From Impatiens glandulifera (lineage: Eukaryota; Streptophyta; Magnoliopsida; Ericales; Balsaminaceae), in assembly GCF_907164915.1 (NCBI RefSeq), contig NC_061864.1:17181889-17245888 (forward strand): a DNA stretch of 64,000 nt. Reading direction: 5' to 3'. Made by a program: the position numbers and the translations under genes. Shown piece by piece: positions 1 through 12,049 of this stretch. Positions within the stretch are counted from its first letter, which is position 1. Every line of letters starts with the position of its first letter. The notes below the pieces were generated by a model. The model saw only the letters and a list, made by a program, of their open reading frames with translations, had not been told where the DNA came from and made no database searches.

Positions 1-835
1 TCAATCTAAATTTCCTAACAATTACCCAAAGACTTGAGCATCACCCAATGAATCTCAGTGATACTCCACAAAAGACTCTAGATAGTACTAGTCATCCCTC
101 GACAACGCAAAAATAAGTGAGTTGTCGATTCAACCTCCTCGTGACACATACGACTAAACATAATACAACATTATTTTCATGCACATTCATCGGTAAGAAT
201 TTCACTATGAATAATGTTACATCCAAAGAACGAGATCTTAGATGTAATATTTGACTCCCAACAAAAAATACATGGAATCAACTTAACAAACAATTTGTAA
301 AAATGTCTCATATGAAAATTATTCATATCTTGTCAACGCATAATGTCTTGTTCAGACGAGAACACTTGATTGCGTTCTACCAAAAATATTTACTCTATTA
401 TAGGAAGAACTCTCCATAATATTTAATCTCATTTTATATCTAATTCAACTAGCGAAACCACCATACCGAGGATCAAACATGTCCATAACAGTGAAATTTT
501 ACATATAGCAATGAAATCAAGTTCATGATACGTCGTAACTATATTTTTGACACCAAATGTCGTCCCAAAAACTAATCGAAGACTCATCCCCCACAATGAT
601 CTAGAATGCTCACGAAAACATTTTCACATAAAATAATTCTCCTCCAAATGCTACATCTCGCTGAATAATTAGACATTCTTGTGAACCAACCAGACCAATC
701 GTAATCGTACTTACATTTGATCAACGATGCCCAAAGATTATTCAGTTCCGTAGCACATCTACTCCACCATTTTGATAGAAGAGCCTTATTAAATGAAATA
801 AAATCTCGAATATCCAAATCTCCTTAATTTTTAAA
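1..835 (-). mobile_element. LINE (non-LTR retrotransposon) remnant, 3' part
   Basis: Read on the minus strand, this stretch translates in broken frames into the region after the reverse transcriptase of plant LINEs. Near 817-584 there is a segment with FNKALLSKWW followed by a WR-containing stretch. Near 150-90 there is a zf-RVT-like motif with CHEEVESTTHLFLRC, whose C-H-E, H-L and C residues match that zinc-binding domain. Several stops interrupt the frames, so it cannot make a protein. The same family recurs on the opposite strand at about 21845-22560, where the DNA matches closely over several hundred bases. The element continues past the left window edge, so its 3' end is not seen. Confidence 0.75.
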
Positions 836-1996
836 ACATTTAACGTTATCCCAACTAACTAAATAACAAAACGATGAGTTAGAAGATCCTCATAAAAATT
901 TACACATTATTCTCTTAATTTTCACTATCACACTTTTGAGGAGAATAAATAAAGACATCATATATGTGGACACAAATAACAATATACTCTTAATAAAGAT
1001 TAGCCGACCTCCTTTGAAGATTATTTTATTTTTTCATCTAAATAGTTTAGATTCAATTTTAGTAAAGACATAGGAAAAAAGTATTCTATAATTGTAAACT
1101 GAATTTATTTTTTATAATTAAGTTGTCCATGCATTAACACGTTGACTTGTTAGGATTACCGGGTAGTTTAAATTTATTAGGAATAACTAATATTAACTAA
1201 TTTCTCTTTCCGGACCATTAAAAAAAATTGTTATACTAATTTTGAATGAAATAAACTGAATCAAAACTAATTTAATGAGAACAAATAAATGGATTAACAA
1301 AATTTTCCTCTAGAAACACCACATTGAAGAAAATCAATAAATTTGGCTTTATATAAAAACAACAAGAATGAATGAATTAATTATAAATTTATTTGATTAA
1401 TTTTTTCAATATGAATATTATATAAATTAAAAAAATCTAATGTAAAACAATTAAAAGTAGTTAACGTGAAAAAGGTAGTCAGAGCGACTTAAAACACACG
1501 CACGTCATCATATTCATCAATATCATAATAAAGCCAATATGTTGGCTGCCTGGCAAATAAACGTGTGTGAGAGACAAATAATTAAGAATGAAATTAATTA
1601 TTTTTTTTTATTTTAATTCAAATAAATAAATAATTATACAAAAATCATACTCAAAAAATTATGTAAAAAAATATAATTATGCTAAACAAGATGTTGCACT
1701 GTGCAAAACCCAATTCATATTTAAATTTGAATGGTAAAAAAAAACACCTACTTGATCTTCCCAATAAAAAAAAAGAACATTATAAAATAAAGACTTATTT
1801 ATATTTTTATGTAATTTAAAATAACATAATAATAATAATTAGAATATATATTAAAAATGATGAGACATTTTTCTTTTTACTACCGACTTTCCTTTTACGA
1901 CTAAGACTGAATCACAACCACAAGTCATAAATCATGATGTTAATGGTGGACTGCTAGTGCTACTTATAAACAACTGCTAAATCATTGAATCTAATC

Positions 1997-1999
<3 letters not shown>
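836..1999. other. AT-rich intergenic stretch, no gene seen
   Basis: Very AT-rich sequence with stops in all frames. I see no domain, terminal repeat or RNA gene here. Confidence 0.6.

Positions 2000-2074
<75 letters not shown>
2000..2074. repeat. (TA)n microsatellite
   Basis: About 37 uninterrupted TA dinucleotides. Open frames on both strands here are only Tyr-Ile repeats and are not genes. A shorter TA tract lies at about 2513-2534. Confidence 0.95.
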
Positions 2075-2076
<2 letters not shown>

Positions 2077-3600
2077 CAGTTTTAATTTCATAAATTTATT
2101 TTTTTTAGGGTCTACCAATTCTTTTGACCTTGTTTGTTTGTTTTTTTTTTTCATAAAAATCACTCATTTCAAAATATTTTAAATTATATATATTATATCT
2201 GGGTCTAAATTATTGTCAATGAATTTAAATCCATTCTGATTAATTTGTATATGAATCAGACGTTTGAAACACATCTAGAAGTAGAATTTTTGTGTTTCAA
2301 ACTTGAGGTATTGAATTCACACACCAAACATGTTAAATTCACGTGTTTTATAAGTTATAGTCCAAAGTGGTGGGGGCCTTAATTAATAATAATGGTCGGT
2401 TAGGGTTTTGAATTTTGATACAATGATGATGACCTTATTAGTCTAATCACACTTTCGCCATTGGGCCGAAACCTTACCCACTGGATAATAAATTGTAAAA
2501 ACTAATCCATTAATATATATATATATATATATATTACATTTGAAAAAAAAAAAGGTTTTTTTTGTCTTTCTTTATTCTACATATATTTTAGACTATCAAC
2601 TCAACTCGAAGCTCTTTCGGGTAAAATCCCTACATTATTTTATTTCTCAATAACAGAACTAAAACTGCTATAAGTCAATAATGACATTGAGAATTGGAGT
2701 ATCCTAAACAAAAAAAAATTATCGATAGCTATATTTAATGTTTTATTTAATATAATTTAGTTGGTTAAATATTTTGTTAATAAATATAGTGACTTAATAA
2801 TTAAACTTTTTTTTTTGATGATTTTAATTTTAATTTTTCTGATTTTATGTACCTATGTGAGAGGGCCTAAAAATCCGTCTAACTACCCTTATTCTAGAGC
2901 TGACCCTAAGTTTAATCAATCAAATTTTATATACATATCCAAACATGTTTGACAAGAAAATTGTGAACAATTCAGTTAAAAAATTACATCTTATATTTAA
3001 ATTTACAAGATCTTAAAATTTAACTATTTTATGAAATTTAGTGAGTAATGTCTAGTACTTCCTTGGTTAGTATGAAGTTTAAATTGAGTTGACATATTAT
3101 GATGAGCCTGAATTGTTGGATTTATTATTTTTATTCTTGTTGGAAATTAATTGATGTAAATTTTATAATTTAAAAGTTTACACATGGTGAATTTAATAAA
3201 TTTCAACCATTTATTATTCATGGTATTTAAATTGTTTTATTAAATAGTCATGATAGAGACTTATCACACACTATCTCTATCTGAACATGTCCTTAGGAAA
3301 AAAGTTGTCCAACTTTTGTCGGAAAAAACATCATGTAGCTTATTTTGTACATTATTCTTTTTCTTCCATTTATAAAAAATCAAAACAAATTATATTAAAA
3401 AACAAGTCACTTTTTATTTAAAAATATTTATTTCATTTAATCACCTATTACTATATATATAAATTATTATTTTTATTAAAATATTTAAATTATTATTTTA
3501 TAAATTTAATTATTTATATTTTAATATATATTAATTATTATGTTTATAAATTTGATTATTTATATGATATATATTTTAATTTATTATTTTTATAAATTTC
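2075..3600. other. AT-rich intergenic stretch, no gene seen
   Basis: No coding signature or recognisable element ends. The 63-residue open frame near 2761 has no start context or domain and looks like chance. Confidence 0.55.
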
Positions 3601-3615
3601 ATTATTTATATTTTG

Positions 3616-3633
3616 ATATATATATATATATAT

Positions 3634-3700
<67 letters not shown>

Positions 3701-3829
3701 CATTTACATTTACATTTACATTTACATTTACATTTACATTTACATTTACATTTACATTTACATTTACATTTATATTTACATTTACATTTACATTTACATT
3801 TACATTTACATTTACATTTACATTTATAT
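3616..3829. repeat. Compound microsatellite (TA)n-(TTTA)n-(CATTTA)n
   Basis: Three simple repeats run into each other: a short TA tract, about 17 TTTA tetramers to 3700, then about 21 CATTTA hexamers from 3701 with one TATTTA variant. The apparent reading frames are low-complexity artefacts. The tract lies just outside the left end of the fold-back element that follows. Confidence 0.95.
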
Positions 3830-3880
3830 AATATAATGAGTAATGATAGGGGGAGCGAAAGTTTTGTAGGGAATGTGTAA

Positions 3881-4879
3881 GAGCATCAGCAGCGCAAATG
3901 ACCTCTGCCCTCTTATTTTGTCAAATTAATGTTCCACCTCAGCATAAAGCGGGCACATATTGAACTTGGACAAAACACTCCAATGCTTCTGCCCGCCCTC
4001 TTATCTAAATAATTTAAAAGTGTTTTAAATAAATAACTAATTTATACTATTATAACTAATATTCCTATATTATAGGAAAATTTAAGAATTTAAACTTTAA
4101 AACGTGTTAATATAATTAATAAAAAAATATTAATTTATTTAAAATATATATTTATTAATTAAATATATAAGTAATTTAATTTAAAATATATTATAATATT
4201 AAAAACTGAAAATGACCTACATAAAAACTGAAAATGACATACATAAATAAAATATTCCATCATTCATTTGAAATATAATTAATTAATTAAATATATACTA
4301 ATTTATTTGAAATATATATTTATTAATTAAATATATACATATAACTAATATTAAATAAATTGAAATATAAAATATTTTTATAATTTAAAATATATTATAA
4401 TATTAAAAATATAAGAATAAATTTGTGAATATATAACTAATATTACTATATTATAGGAAATTTGAGAATATATAACTAATATTTCTATATTATAATAAAA
4501 TATAAAATATTTTTATAATTTAAAATATATTATAATATTATTATAATTTAATATATAATTAATATTATTATAATTTAATATATAATTAATATTCCTATTT
4601 TATAGTAAAACTTTAAAATATATATTTATTTAATGTTATTATAATATTCCTTAAAAATAGTAAAAAAAAAATATTATAATTAAATATATAATTAATATTC
4701 CTATATTATATAATATATTATATTATATAATCATGAAAAAGTCAGAAGAGGGCATGACCGGCATAGAGGGCACTGCCCTCTTTTTCCTTTTATCTACAAT
4801 GCAAAAAATGAAAAAAACCAATGACCTGTCCTTTTCCACGCTGTCCGATGCGGGCACAGGTCATGCGTTGGAGATGCTC
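3881..4879. mobile_element. PIF/Harbinger-type MITE, 999 bp, TAA target duplication
   Basis: Imperfect terminal inverted repeats: the left begins GAGCATCAGCAGCGCAAATG, and the right end on the minus strand begins GAGCATCTCCAACGCATGAC. Both are followed by CCT(C/G)TGCCC-like sequence. TAA flanks both sides (3878-3880 and 4880-4882), the 3-bp TWA duplication typical of PIF/Harbinger insertions. The interior is AT-rich and noncoding. It sits inside the fold-back element and directly abuts the next MITE. Confidence 0.75.
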
Positions 4880-4882
4880 TAA

Positions 4883-5227
4883 GGGCATTTGTACCAGCTT
4901 CCCTATTTTGTATTCCTAAAAGTAATATAAAATAATAATATCTCTATTTTAGAGAATCAAAATATAAATTATTCTACATCAGCTTCCTTATCCTTATCCA
5001 TATATCATTTAAATATTCATTAAAACAACCAACTTTTCAACCACATCAACCACTTAATTACTTACTCATATATATTTAAATATTCATGAAAGAGAAAATA
5101 TATTATTTTATTATTTAGTGATGCTACAGTAATCCATAAATATAAAGATTTACTGTTCATCATCCCTAAAAAATAAATTGATGTGGAATGATCACTAAGC
5201 ATTTTAAGGATTCTGCTACAAATGCCC
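4883..5227. mobile_element. Second TAA-flanked MITE, 345 bp, abutting the first
   Basis: The ends are GGGCATTTGTACCAG and the inverted CTGCTACAAATGCCC. The flanks are TAA at 4880-4882 and TAA at 5228-5230. The left TAA is also the right target copy of the preceding MITE. Removing both MITEs and the extra TAAs joins GAATGTG-TAA-GGAATTGATG, which aligns with the uninterrupted sister fold-back at about 7132. The terminal repeats differ from those of the first MITE, so these are two families. Confidence 0.75.
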
Positions 5228-6110
5228 TAAGGAATTGATGTGGAATGATCACTAAGCATAAATTTAAATGTTTATTTTCTCTCTTATTCATTAATAATTT
5301 CTCTCTTTTCCTTTATTAATAATTTATTTTTTTTTATCTCTTCTATCTTCATATTTATCTATATTATTAATTTATAAATATATATTTATATATTTTATTA
5401 TTTATCTATAATAAATCAAATAAATAAATAACAAAAAATATATATTTTCAAATATATATTATATTTGATAAATATATATTTAAGAGAATAATAAAATAAA
5501 TATAAAATTCTTAATTTTTTTAATTAATTATTTCTCTTTATTAATATATATATATATATATTAATAATTTATTTATTTATTTGTTTTTAAATATTTATTT
5601 CTTTCTAAAATAAGTTATAAAAGGAAAAATAAAAATTGGTTAAATCTAACTAAAATCATATATACTAATATTTAAAATAAGTATAACTCAAACTATCAAC
5701 TACGTAAATAAGAAAACACTTTATAATAAGAACCCAATACGATAATATAAAATGTGATAATATATAACTGTTTGAGTTAATTGATTAAATTTAAAATATA
5801 TTTTATAAAATATGAAAAATAAATTAAAGAAAGTGTGAGAAATAATTAATTAAAAAATATAAAATATATATATAATTTTTTATTCTCTTAAATATATATT
5901 TATCAAATATAGTATATGTTTGAAAATATATATTTTACTATTTTTTTATTTGATTTATTATTATCCCTATTAATATTTAAAATAAATTATTAATAAATAT
6001 TAAAGATATAAAATATAAATCATTAAATAAGAGAAGAGAGAGAAATTATTAATGAATAAGAGAGAAATAAACATTTAAAATTATGTTAGTCATCCTGCAT
6101 AGTTATCATT

Positions 6111-6301
6111 CCACATCAGTTCCCTACACACATTAGCTGGTTTAGTCACCATTCCACATCAGTTCCCTACACATTAGCTGGTATAGTCACCATTTCACAT
6201 CAGTTCCCTACACATTAGCTGGCATAGTCACTATTTCACATCAGTTCCCTACACATTAGCTGGCATAGTCACCATTCCACATCAGTTCCCTACACATTAG
6301 C
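6111..6301. repeat. 41-bp minisatellite, about 4.5 units
   Basis: Tandem units built on CACATCAGTTCCCTACACAT followed by TAGCTGG(C/T)ATAGTCACCATT. They lie in the right arm of the fold-back element, just inside its terminal repeat. The sister copy at 8020-8045 has a single unit, so the array expanded after the copies separated. Confidence 0.85.
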
Positions 6302-6663
6302 TATAAAACTTTCGCTCCCCTTAGTTATCAGAATGATAGAGTAAATATTTTTTTTAGAGGAATGATATATATCTCTGCTGGGAGACATGTGAAATGAATA
6401 AATAAATAAAAATATAATAATAATTAAGACAAGCTTGTAGAATATTTTAAAACTCTTATTAATTAATTTTTCTCTCCTCTTATTAAATAATTTCTCTCTC
6501 TCTATCTCTACAAATTATTTTATCCCATTTATCCCTATTCTCACGATTATTATTTTACTCATTTTTCTTTGATATTTATTATCTCTCATTTAACACGGTT
6601 AAAATAACTCAATAATTTACAACAAACTCTCACATTAAATATTTTAATAATATGTTCAAATAA

Positions 6664-6760
6664 ACTCTAAACTCTAAACACTAAACCCTAAATCTTAAAC
6701 TCTAAACCTTAAACTTTAAACCCTAAATCCTAAATTCTAAATTATAAACCCTAATTAATA
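6664..6760. repeat. Degenerate telomere-like repeat block
   Basis: A run of heptamer-like units related to the plant telomere repeat (AAACCCT, AAACTCT, AAATCCT, AAACCTT). The decay and short length point to an interstitial telomeric-like tract, not a chromosome end. Confidence 0.7.
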
Positions 6761-7108
6761 TCATTGATTAGTTGAATTATGAATTTATCTCTTTTATTTT
6801 TATGATTTTTCAATTCCTTTATTTATCAAATATTTTTTATTTATTCTTTATGGACTCTTTTTTCTTTTTTTTATTATTTTTTTATATTGACTTATTAATA
6901 TTTTTTCACGATTAATTTTTTTTCAATTTCACCGCTAGGCCATTCGCTGGAATTATATGATAGAAATTATTTAATAAGAATAGAGAGAAAATAATTAATA
7001 AAATGAGAAAAAATATTCTACCTGTCTGTCCTCCCACGCATTGCTGGATCATTAGCTGTCCCAAGTCGTGCTCTATATCATTTTTCATATTTTTATAGAG
7101 TAATGAGA

Positions 7109-8065
7109 ATGGGAGCGAAAAGTTTTGTAGCGAATGTGTAGCGAACTGATGTCTAATGATACTAAACATAATTTTAAATGTTTATTTCTCTCTTATTCAT
7201 TAATAATTTCTTTTTCTTCCTTTATTAATAATTTATTTTTTATCTCCTCTATCTTCATATTTATCTATATTATTAATTGGTAAATATATATTTATATATT
7301 TTATTATTTATCTATAATAAATCAAATAAATAAATAACAAAAAAATATATATTTTTAAATATATATTATATTTGATAAATATATATTTAAGAGAATAATA
7401 AAATAAATATAAAATTCTTAATTTTTTTAATTAATTATTTCTCTTTATTAATATATATTTATTTACGTTAATAATTTATTTATTTATTTGTTTTTAAATA
7501 TTTATTTTTTTTAAAATAAGTTATAAAAGGAAAAATAAAAATTTGTTAAATCTAACTAAAATCATATATACTAATATTTAAAATAAGTATAACTCAAACT
7601 ATCAATTATTAATATTCGTAAATAAGAAAACACACTTTATAATAAGAACCCAATATGATAATATAAAAGGAGATAATATATAACCGTTTGAGTTAATTGA
7701 TTAAATTTAAAATATATTTTATAAAATATGAAAAATAAATTAAAGAGAGTGTGAGAAATAATTAATTAAAAAATATAAAAATATATATATAATATTTTAT
7801 TCTCTTAAATATATATTTATCAAATATAATATATGTTTGAAAATATATATTTTGCTATTTTTTTTATTTGATTTATTATTATCCCTATTAATATTTAAAA
7901 TAAATTATTAATAAATATTAAAGATATAAAATATAAATCATTAAATAAGAGAAGAGAGAGAAATTATTTCTAAATAAAAGAGAGAAATAAACATTTAAAA
8001 TTATGCTTAGTCATCCAGCCTAGTCACCATTCCACATCAGTTCGCTACAAAACTTTCTCTCCCCC
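7109..8065. mobile_element. Fold-back element, copy 2 (no nested MITEs)
   Basis: Same element as the one at 3849-6320: left end GGGAGCGAAAAGTTTTGTAG, right end CTACAAAACTTTCTCTCCCC. The arms are inverted, for example TTTATTTCTCTCTTATTCAT near 7169 and the inverted form near 7985. The interior carries the same AT-rich blocks in the same order as copy 1. There are no open frames of note. This copy serves as the empty-site reference for the MITE insertions in copy 1. Confidence 0.7.
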
Positions 8066-8517
8066 TATCATTTCTGATAAATAATCGATAAATACTAATA
8101 AATTTCATTATTTGAAAAAATTGATGAATTTCTCGTTTTCATATATACAGAATTCATTTATACAAAATTATAATAAAAAATTAGATAAAATATATTATTT
8201 ATATAAAATATATTTTTCCCTGTAAAATAGGAAAAAAAATAGAAAAACTAACTTCTTTGTGGACAATAGTCTTCATAGTTCCTAATATTACCGTTCAAAT
8301 TTCGTCTAAAATAATTCCTAATTTTTTTAAAAGAATAAACCCTAATTTTTTCTTAAAATTTTTTTATTTGAGGCTTAACTCGTGAAGATGTGTTCATCCG
8401 AAAATAAGTTAGGATTCCGCATTTATTGACGTGAAAAGTTTGAACAGCTTGAATTTTGTAGATTGGTATTGGGATTCGTTGGTCTTTGTTAATCGACTGA
8501 TATATCAGAAGAAAAAT

Positions 8518-8861
8518 GATAAACTCAACGAAAGATTTAATGAAAGTAAGTCCACGAATCAACGTGACATTACATGTGGGTAGGAGAGAGAAAATTTTCA
8601 AAATATCCCGAAACGGTTTCATAATGTCCTGAAACGGTAATTTCGGGTCCCGAAACGGCCATTTCGGGACATTTTTTCCTTCTCGAAATGACCGTTTCGG
8701 GACCCGAAATGAGTGGTTTCGGAACCCGAAATGAGTGGTTTCGAGACCCGAAATGAGTGGTTTCGGGACCCGAAATGAGCGCTTTCGAGATGTAGGGACA
8801 ACCTGGCAAGTCAAGTTTGATTCGTGGACCTGATTTCGTTGAATGTTTCGTTGAGTTTATC
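8518..8861. repeat. Small fold-back element with palindromic 22-bp minisatellite
   Basis: Two 43-bp arms (8518-8560 and 8819-8861) are inverted copies matching at roughly 37 of 43 positions; each starts GATAAACTCAACGAAA when read inward. The loop holds about five copies of a 22-bp unit, CCGAAATGAGTGGTTTCGGG-like, and related palindromes such as TTTCGGGTCCCGAAA. Overlapping minus-strand open frames here come from the repeat and are not genes. Confidence 0.75.
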
Positions 8862-10550
8862 CTTCTTCATATCAAAAATAGAAAAAGAGACTAAAATTAG
8901 AAAATGGAGAAATGAAGCAATAAAAAAATAAACAAACTTAAAATTTTATTGTTAACTAAATTATAAGAATACTTGTCGTTTTGTTATTTTGGAACATAAT
9001 AGAACATATTTTGGGACATGTGATCTGAGCCCGTTTATAAATGTTAAGTGTTTTTTCAATTGTAAAGAGGCACGACACAACATAAGAAACCGTTTAATCT
9101 AAATTCTCGGTCTCTATCGTTACGTTTAAAAAAAAAAATTTCAAAATTTTGTTGGTTGTTAACTTTCTTGACTATCTTATTTTATTTATTTATTCTCAAA
9201 TCTTATTTTGTTTATTTATTCTCAAACTAATTTACTTACAATTCAATGACTTTAAAATTTATTTATTTACATTTAAACTAATTATTATTTTTATTAAAAT
9301 ATTTAAATTATTATTTTATAAATTTGATTATTTGTATTTTGAGATATATATATATATATATATTTAAACTTTTTTTTAATAAATTTGATTATTTATATTT
9401 TGATATATTTTTTAATTTATTATTTTTATAAATTTAATTATTTATATTTTAATATATATATTTACATTTCAATTATTATATATATAATATAATATAATAA
9501 ATATTTATTCCTACCATATGATAAATACTAATAAATTTAAATTATCTTAATCATAACAATATAATAATTTTATAATTCGTAAAAATATTACATTTGTCCT
9601 TCTCTAATGATTTGTTTTAAAACGTTCTTGATTACGTTTTGAATTATCTTTTTGGCCATATCTTTCACAAATTATGGTCTTTCATGAGTTATCCATTTCA
9701 TTTTGAATACGTTGACTTTAATCTCGTTGTTTTTTCTTCTTTCTCAATTTTTTTTTAGTATATTTGAAATCGTTAATGCTAGATTGTATGTTAGGTTTGT
9801 TCATTTATGAACATTTGTGGCTTATTTTTTTATATCGTTATTATTCCACTTTATTTGGTAACATTTTGAATGATTATGTTTTTATAATGTTTTTGTCATT
9901 ATATTTAAACTGTTCTTATTTATATAATATTGGATAAAAATTTAAAATAAAAAATTATATAAAATAATAATTAAAATGTAAAAATATATATTAAAATATA
10001 AATAATCAAATTTATAAAAATAAATAATTTAATAATTTAATAATATATATATATATATATTAATGAGTTTAAATTTAAATAAATAAATTCATTAAAAAAT
10101 TGAAAAAAATAAGAAAGAGTAAATTAAAGTATATTAGTTTGGAATAAATGTATAAGTAAATTGATTTGAGAATTTGAACGAAAATAAATTTATTTTTGGA
10201 ATTGGTTTTTAAAAAAATTGATAAAAAATCTATAGAAAATAATAATGTACAAGTTATTAATAATAAAAAAAATTAAATACAATCAAATAGTCATTTAAAC
10301 CACAAAATTAGTAAAAATGAAAAATCATATACAATCAGTAATTATTATTATTATTATTATTATTTATTTAATATAGAATTTTAATATTATTTTGAAAAAT
10401 GATACTAGAGCGATTTGGGGTAACGGAAGTCGGATCAATTGTCCCTCTGGCTGTCTATGAGAAAAATAAAGTACTTATATTATTCTATTTTATTTTTATT
10501 TAATATTTTAATATCAGATCTTCTTCCGTTTAAACTGTTCTATCGCCTGA
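8862..10550. other. AT-rich intergenic stretch
   Basis: No gene recognised. The sequence holds short TA tracts (about 9345-9362 and 10044-10060) and a TTA microsatellite at about 10337-10362. Parts near 9290-9470 resemble the AT-rich leader of the microsatellite block near 3470-3620, so a diverged shared repeat is possible. Confidence 0.5.
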
Positions 10551-10576
10551 TTCCCAAACTGTCCACCGATTGCCGT

Positions 10577-10630
10577 CGCCGTCCACCGTCTCCGACCATC
10601 GATCGCCGTCCACCGTCTCCGACCATCGAT
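10577..10630. repeat. Perfect 27-bp tandem duplication in a GC-rich patch
   Basis: The unit CGCCGTCCACCGTCTCCGAC plus CATCGAT occurs twice head to tail. The patch of about 130 bases is strikingly GC-rich for this window. An open frame covers it (10439-10723) but shows no known domain. It may be the 5' end of a decayed gene whose last exon is at 11247-11405. Confidence 0.75.
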
Positions 10631-11246
10631 CGCGGTCGCCGTCCACTGACCCGCTGTCCACCAGGTTTGAAATCATTTTGCGACAGAAGTGAAATTTTGA
10701 ATGAAATACTTAATTTGATATGAAGTTTAGTTACTATAATTTGATATTTAAGTGAGATTTGGGATCAGTTACTGTAATTTGATATTGATTTGATATTAAT
10801 TGGACTGATAGTTCTCCTATCAATGTGAAGATATTGCATTAGGGGAATTAGTATTTGTTTGATTGCATTAATAGTCATACTAAAGGAATTAATTTTTGTT
10901 TGATTATATATATATATAGTTCACACTATTTGGTTGGTGTTGTTTTATTTTAAGAATAATATAATTTAATAAATATGTACAATTTAAAATAATATTATAT
11001 ATATATATAGATTTCATGACTGCTATCTCTTCATCAATTTCGTAGTTTAACCGAAAACATATGAATGACGAATAATGAGCAATTTCACATATAAAATGGT
11101 TAAAAGCATCTTTTTAAACAACGTGGAAGAAAACTAATTAGAAAGACGTTTTTTTTCATGTTCAAAATTTAAAGTAAGATTTTTTTATAAGAGAATATTT
11201 CAAAAGTTTAATTCTTAAGTATTCATTAATTTTATTGGATATTCAG

Positions 11247-11405
11247 AAAAATGGATGTGGCTTTTTCTTATGGCATGACTCGGAATTGTCAGATAGAACT
11301 AAAATAATTATCAATGATCTCAAGATGAATAATAAAAAACTGCAAATGAAGATAAATGAATTGAAGAAATCTATTAGTTGTCAAAGAGGATTTAAGCAAC
11401 TGTGA
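11247..11405 (+). pseudogene. Orphan terminal exon of a GRF-type zinc-finger protein
   Basis: After a plausible acceptor (ATTCAG) the frame reads KNGCGFFLWHDSELSDRTKI and then a Lys/Leu-rich coiled-coil stretch, ending at a stop after 52 residues. The C-G-(F/Y)-F-x-W core followed by a short coiled coil is the C-terminal half of the plant GRF zinc finger, a family common in transposon-associated and small nuclear proteins. I could not find the upstream half with the first cysteines and the histidine. I read it as a gene fragment. The family call rests on one short motif. Confidence 0.4.
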
Positions 11406-12049
11406 TGATTGGTAAATGGTTGATATAATTTTATTATATATGTCTATTTATAGGTTTTGTTGCGTTAATTTATTACCTCTATTTAGTAATTAAAATTTTG
11501 TAATGTTATGTAATCTTATATTGTTTTAAATGACATATGTTCATGAAAACTTCTTTTTATTAAAATATCTTTGTTCAATTAAAAAAGTATTAGGTATGGA
11601 TTATATTTCTTTTCTTGTTATTTTATATTAATTTATGTTTTGTGCAAACCTATTTTTTTTAAAAAAATTTAAATAAATTATAAGTTGTTATTAAGTATTA
11701 ATTATATTAAGTATTTACTAAATTTATAAACTTATTGAAGAATTTATTGTATTTATAAGAAATTGTTCAGTAAGAATTTACTGTATTTATAAGCTTACTC
11801 AATTTATATTTCTTAAGATGTTTTTATTAAAACAAAACATTCATTACATTAAACAAAGAAGGTTAAGTATTAATAAAAACAAAACATTCATTACATGCAA
11901 TTAAATATTTTCTTATCATTAAATAAAAACAAATTTGAGTATTCATTATACTTATAACAATACTCATTATTCTCATTATACTCATTATTCTCATTCTACT
12001 AACTAATATATATTACATCATTATCATAAGTTTGAAACATAATCATAAG

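Larger units (their letters stand above)
3849..6320. mobile_element. Fold-back (long inverted repeat) non-autonomous element, copy 1
   Basis: The left end reads GGGGGAGCGAAAGTTTTGTA and the right end is its near-perfect inverted complement (TATAAAACTTTCGCTCCCC). Behind the ends, long AT-rich arms are also inverted relative to each other. Without the two nested MITEs the element is about 1.1 kb and matches the copy at 7109-8065 nearly throughout. It has no coding capacity. I could not fix a target duplication, so the superfamily stays open; a Mutator-like MITE is one possibility. Confidence 0.7.

Noticed and set aside
1960..2182. Open frames of Tyr-Ile repeats on both strands
   Set aside because: They are translations of the TA microsatellite.
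3540..3836. Two overlapping frames of 72-98 residues
   Set aside because: They are translations of the TTTA and CATTTA microsatellites, with no non-repeat coding part.
6664..6760. Chromosome end or active telomere
   Set aside because: Units are degenerate and short, and unique sequence continues on both sides.
8353..8814. Three overlapping minus-strand frames up to 153 residues rich in Phe-Arg-Pro
   Set aside because: All three come from the 22-bp minisatellite, which stays open in several frames because its length is not a multiple of three.
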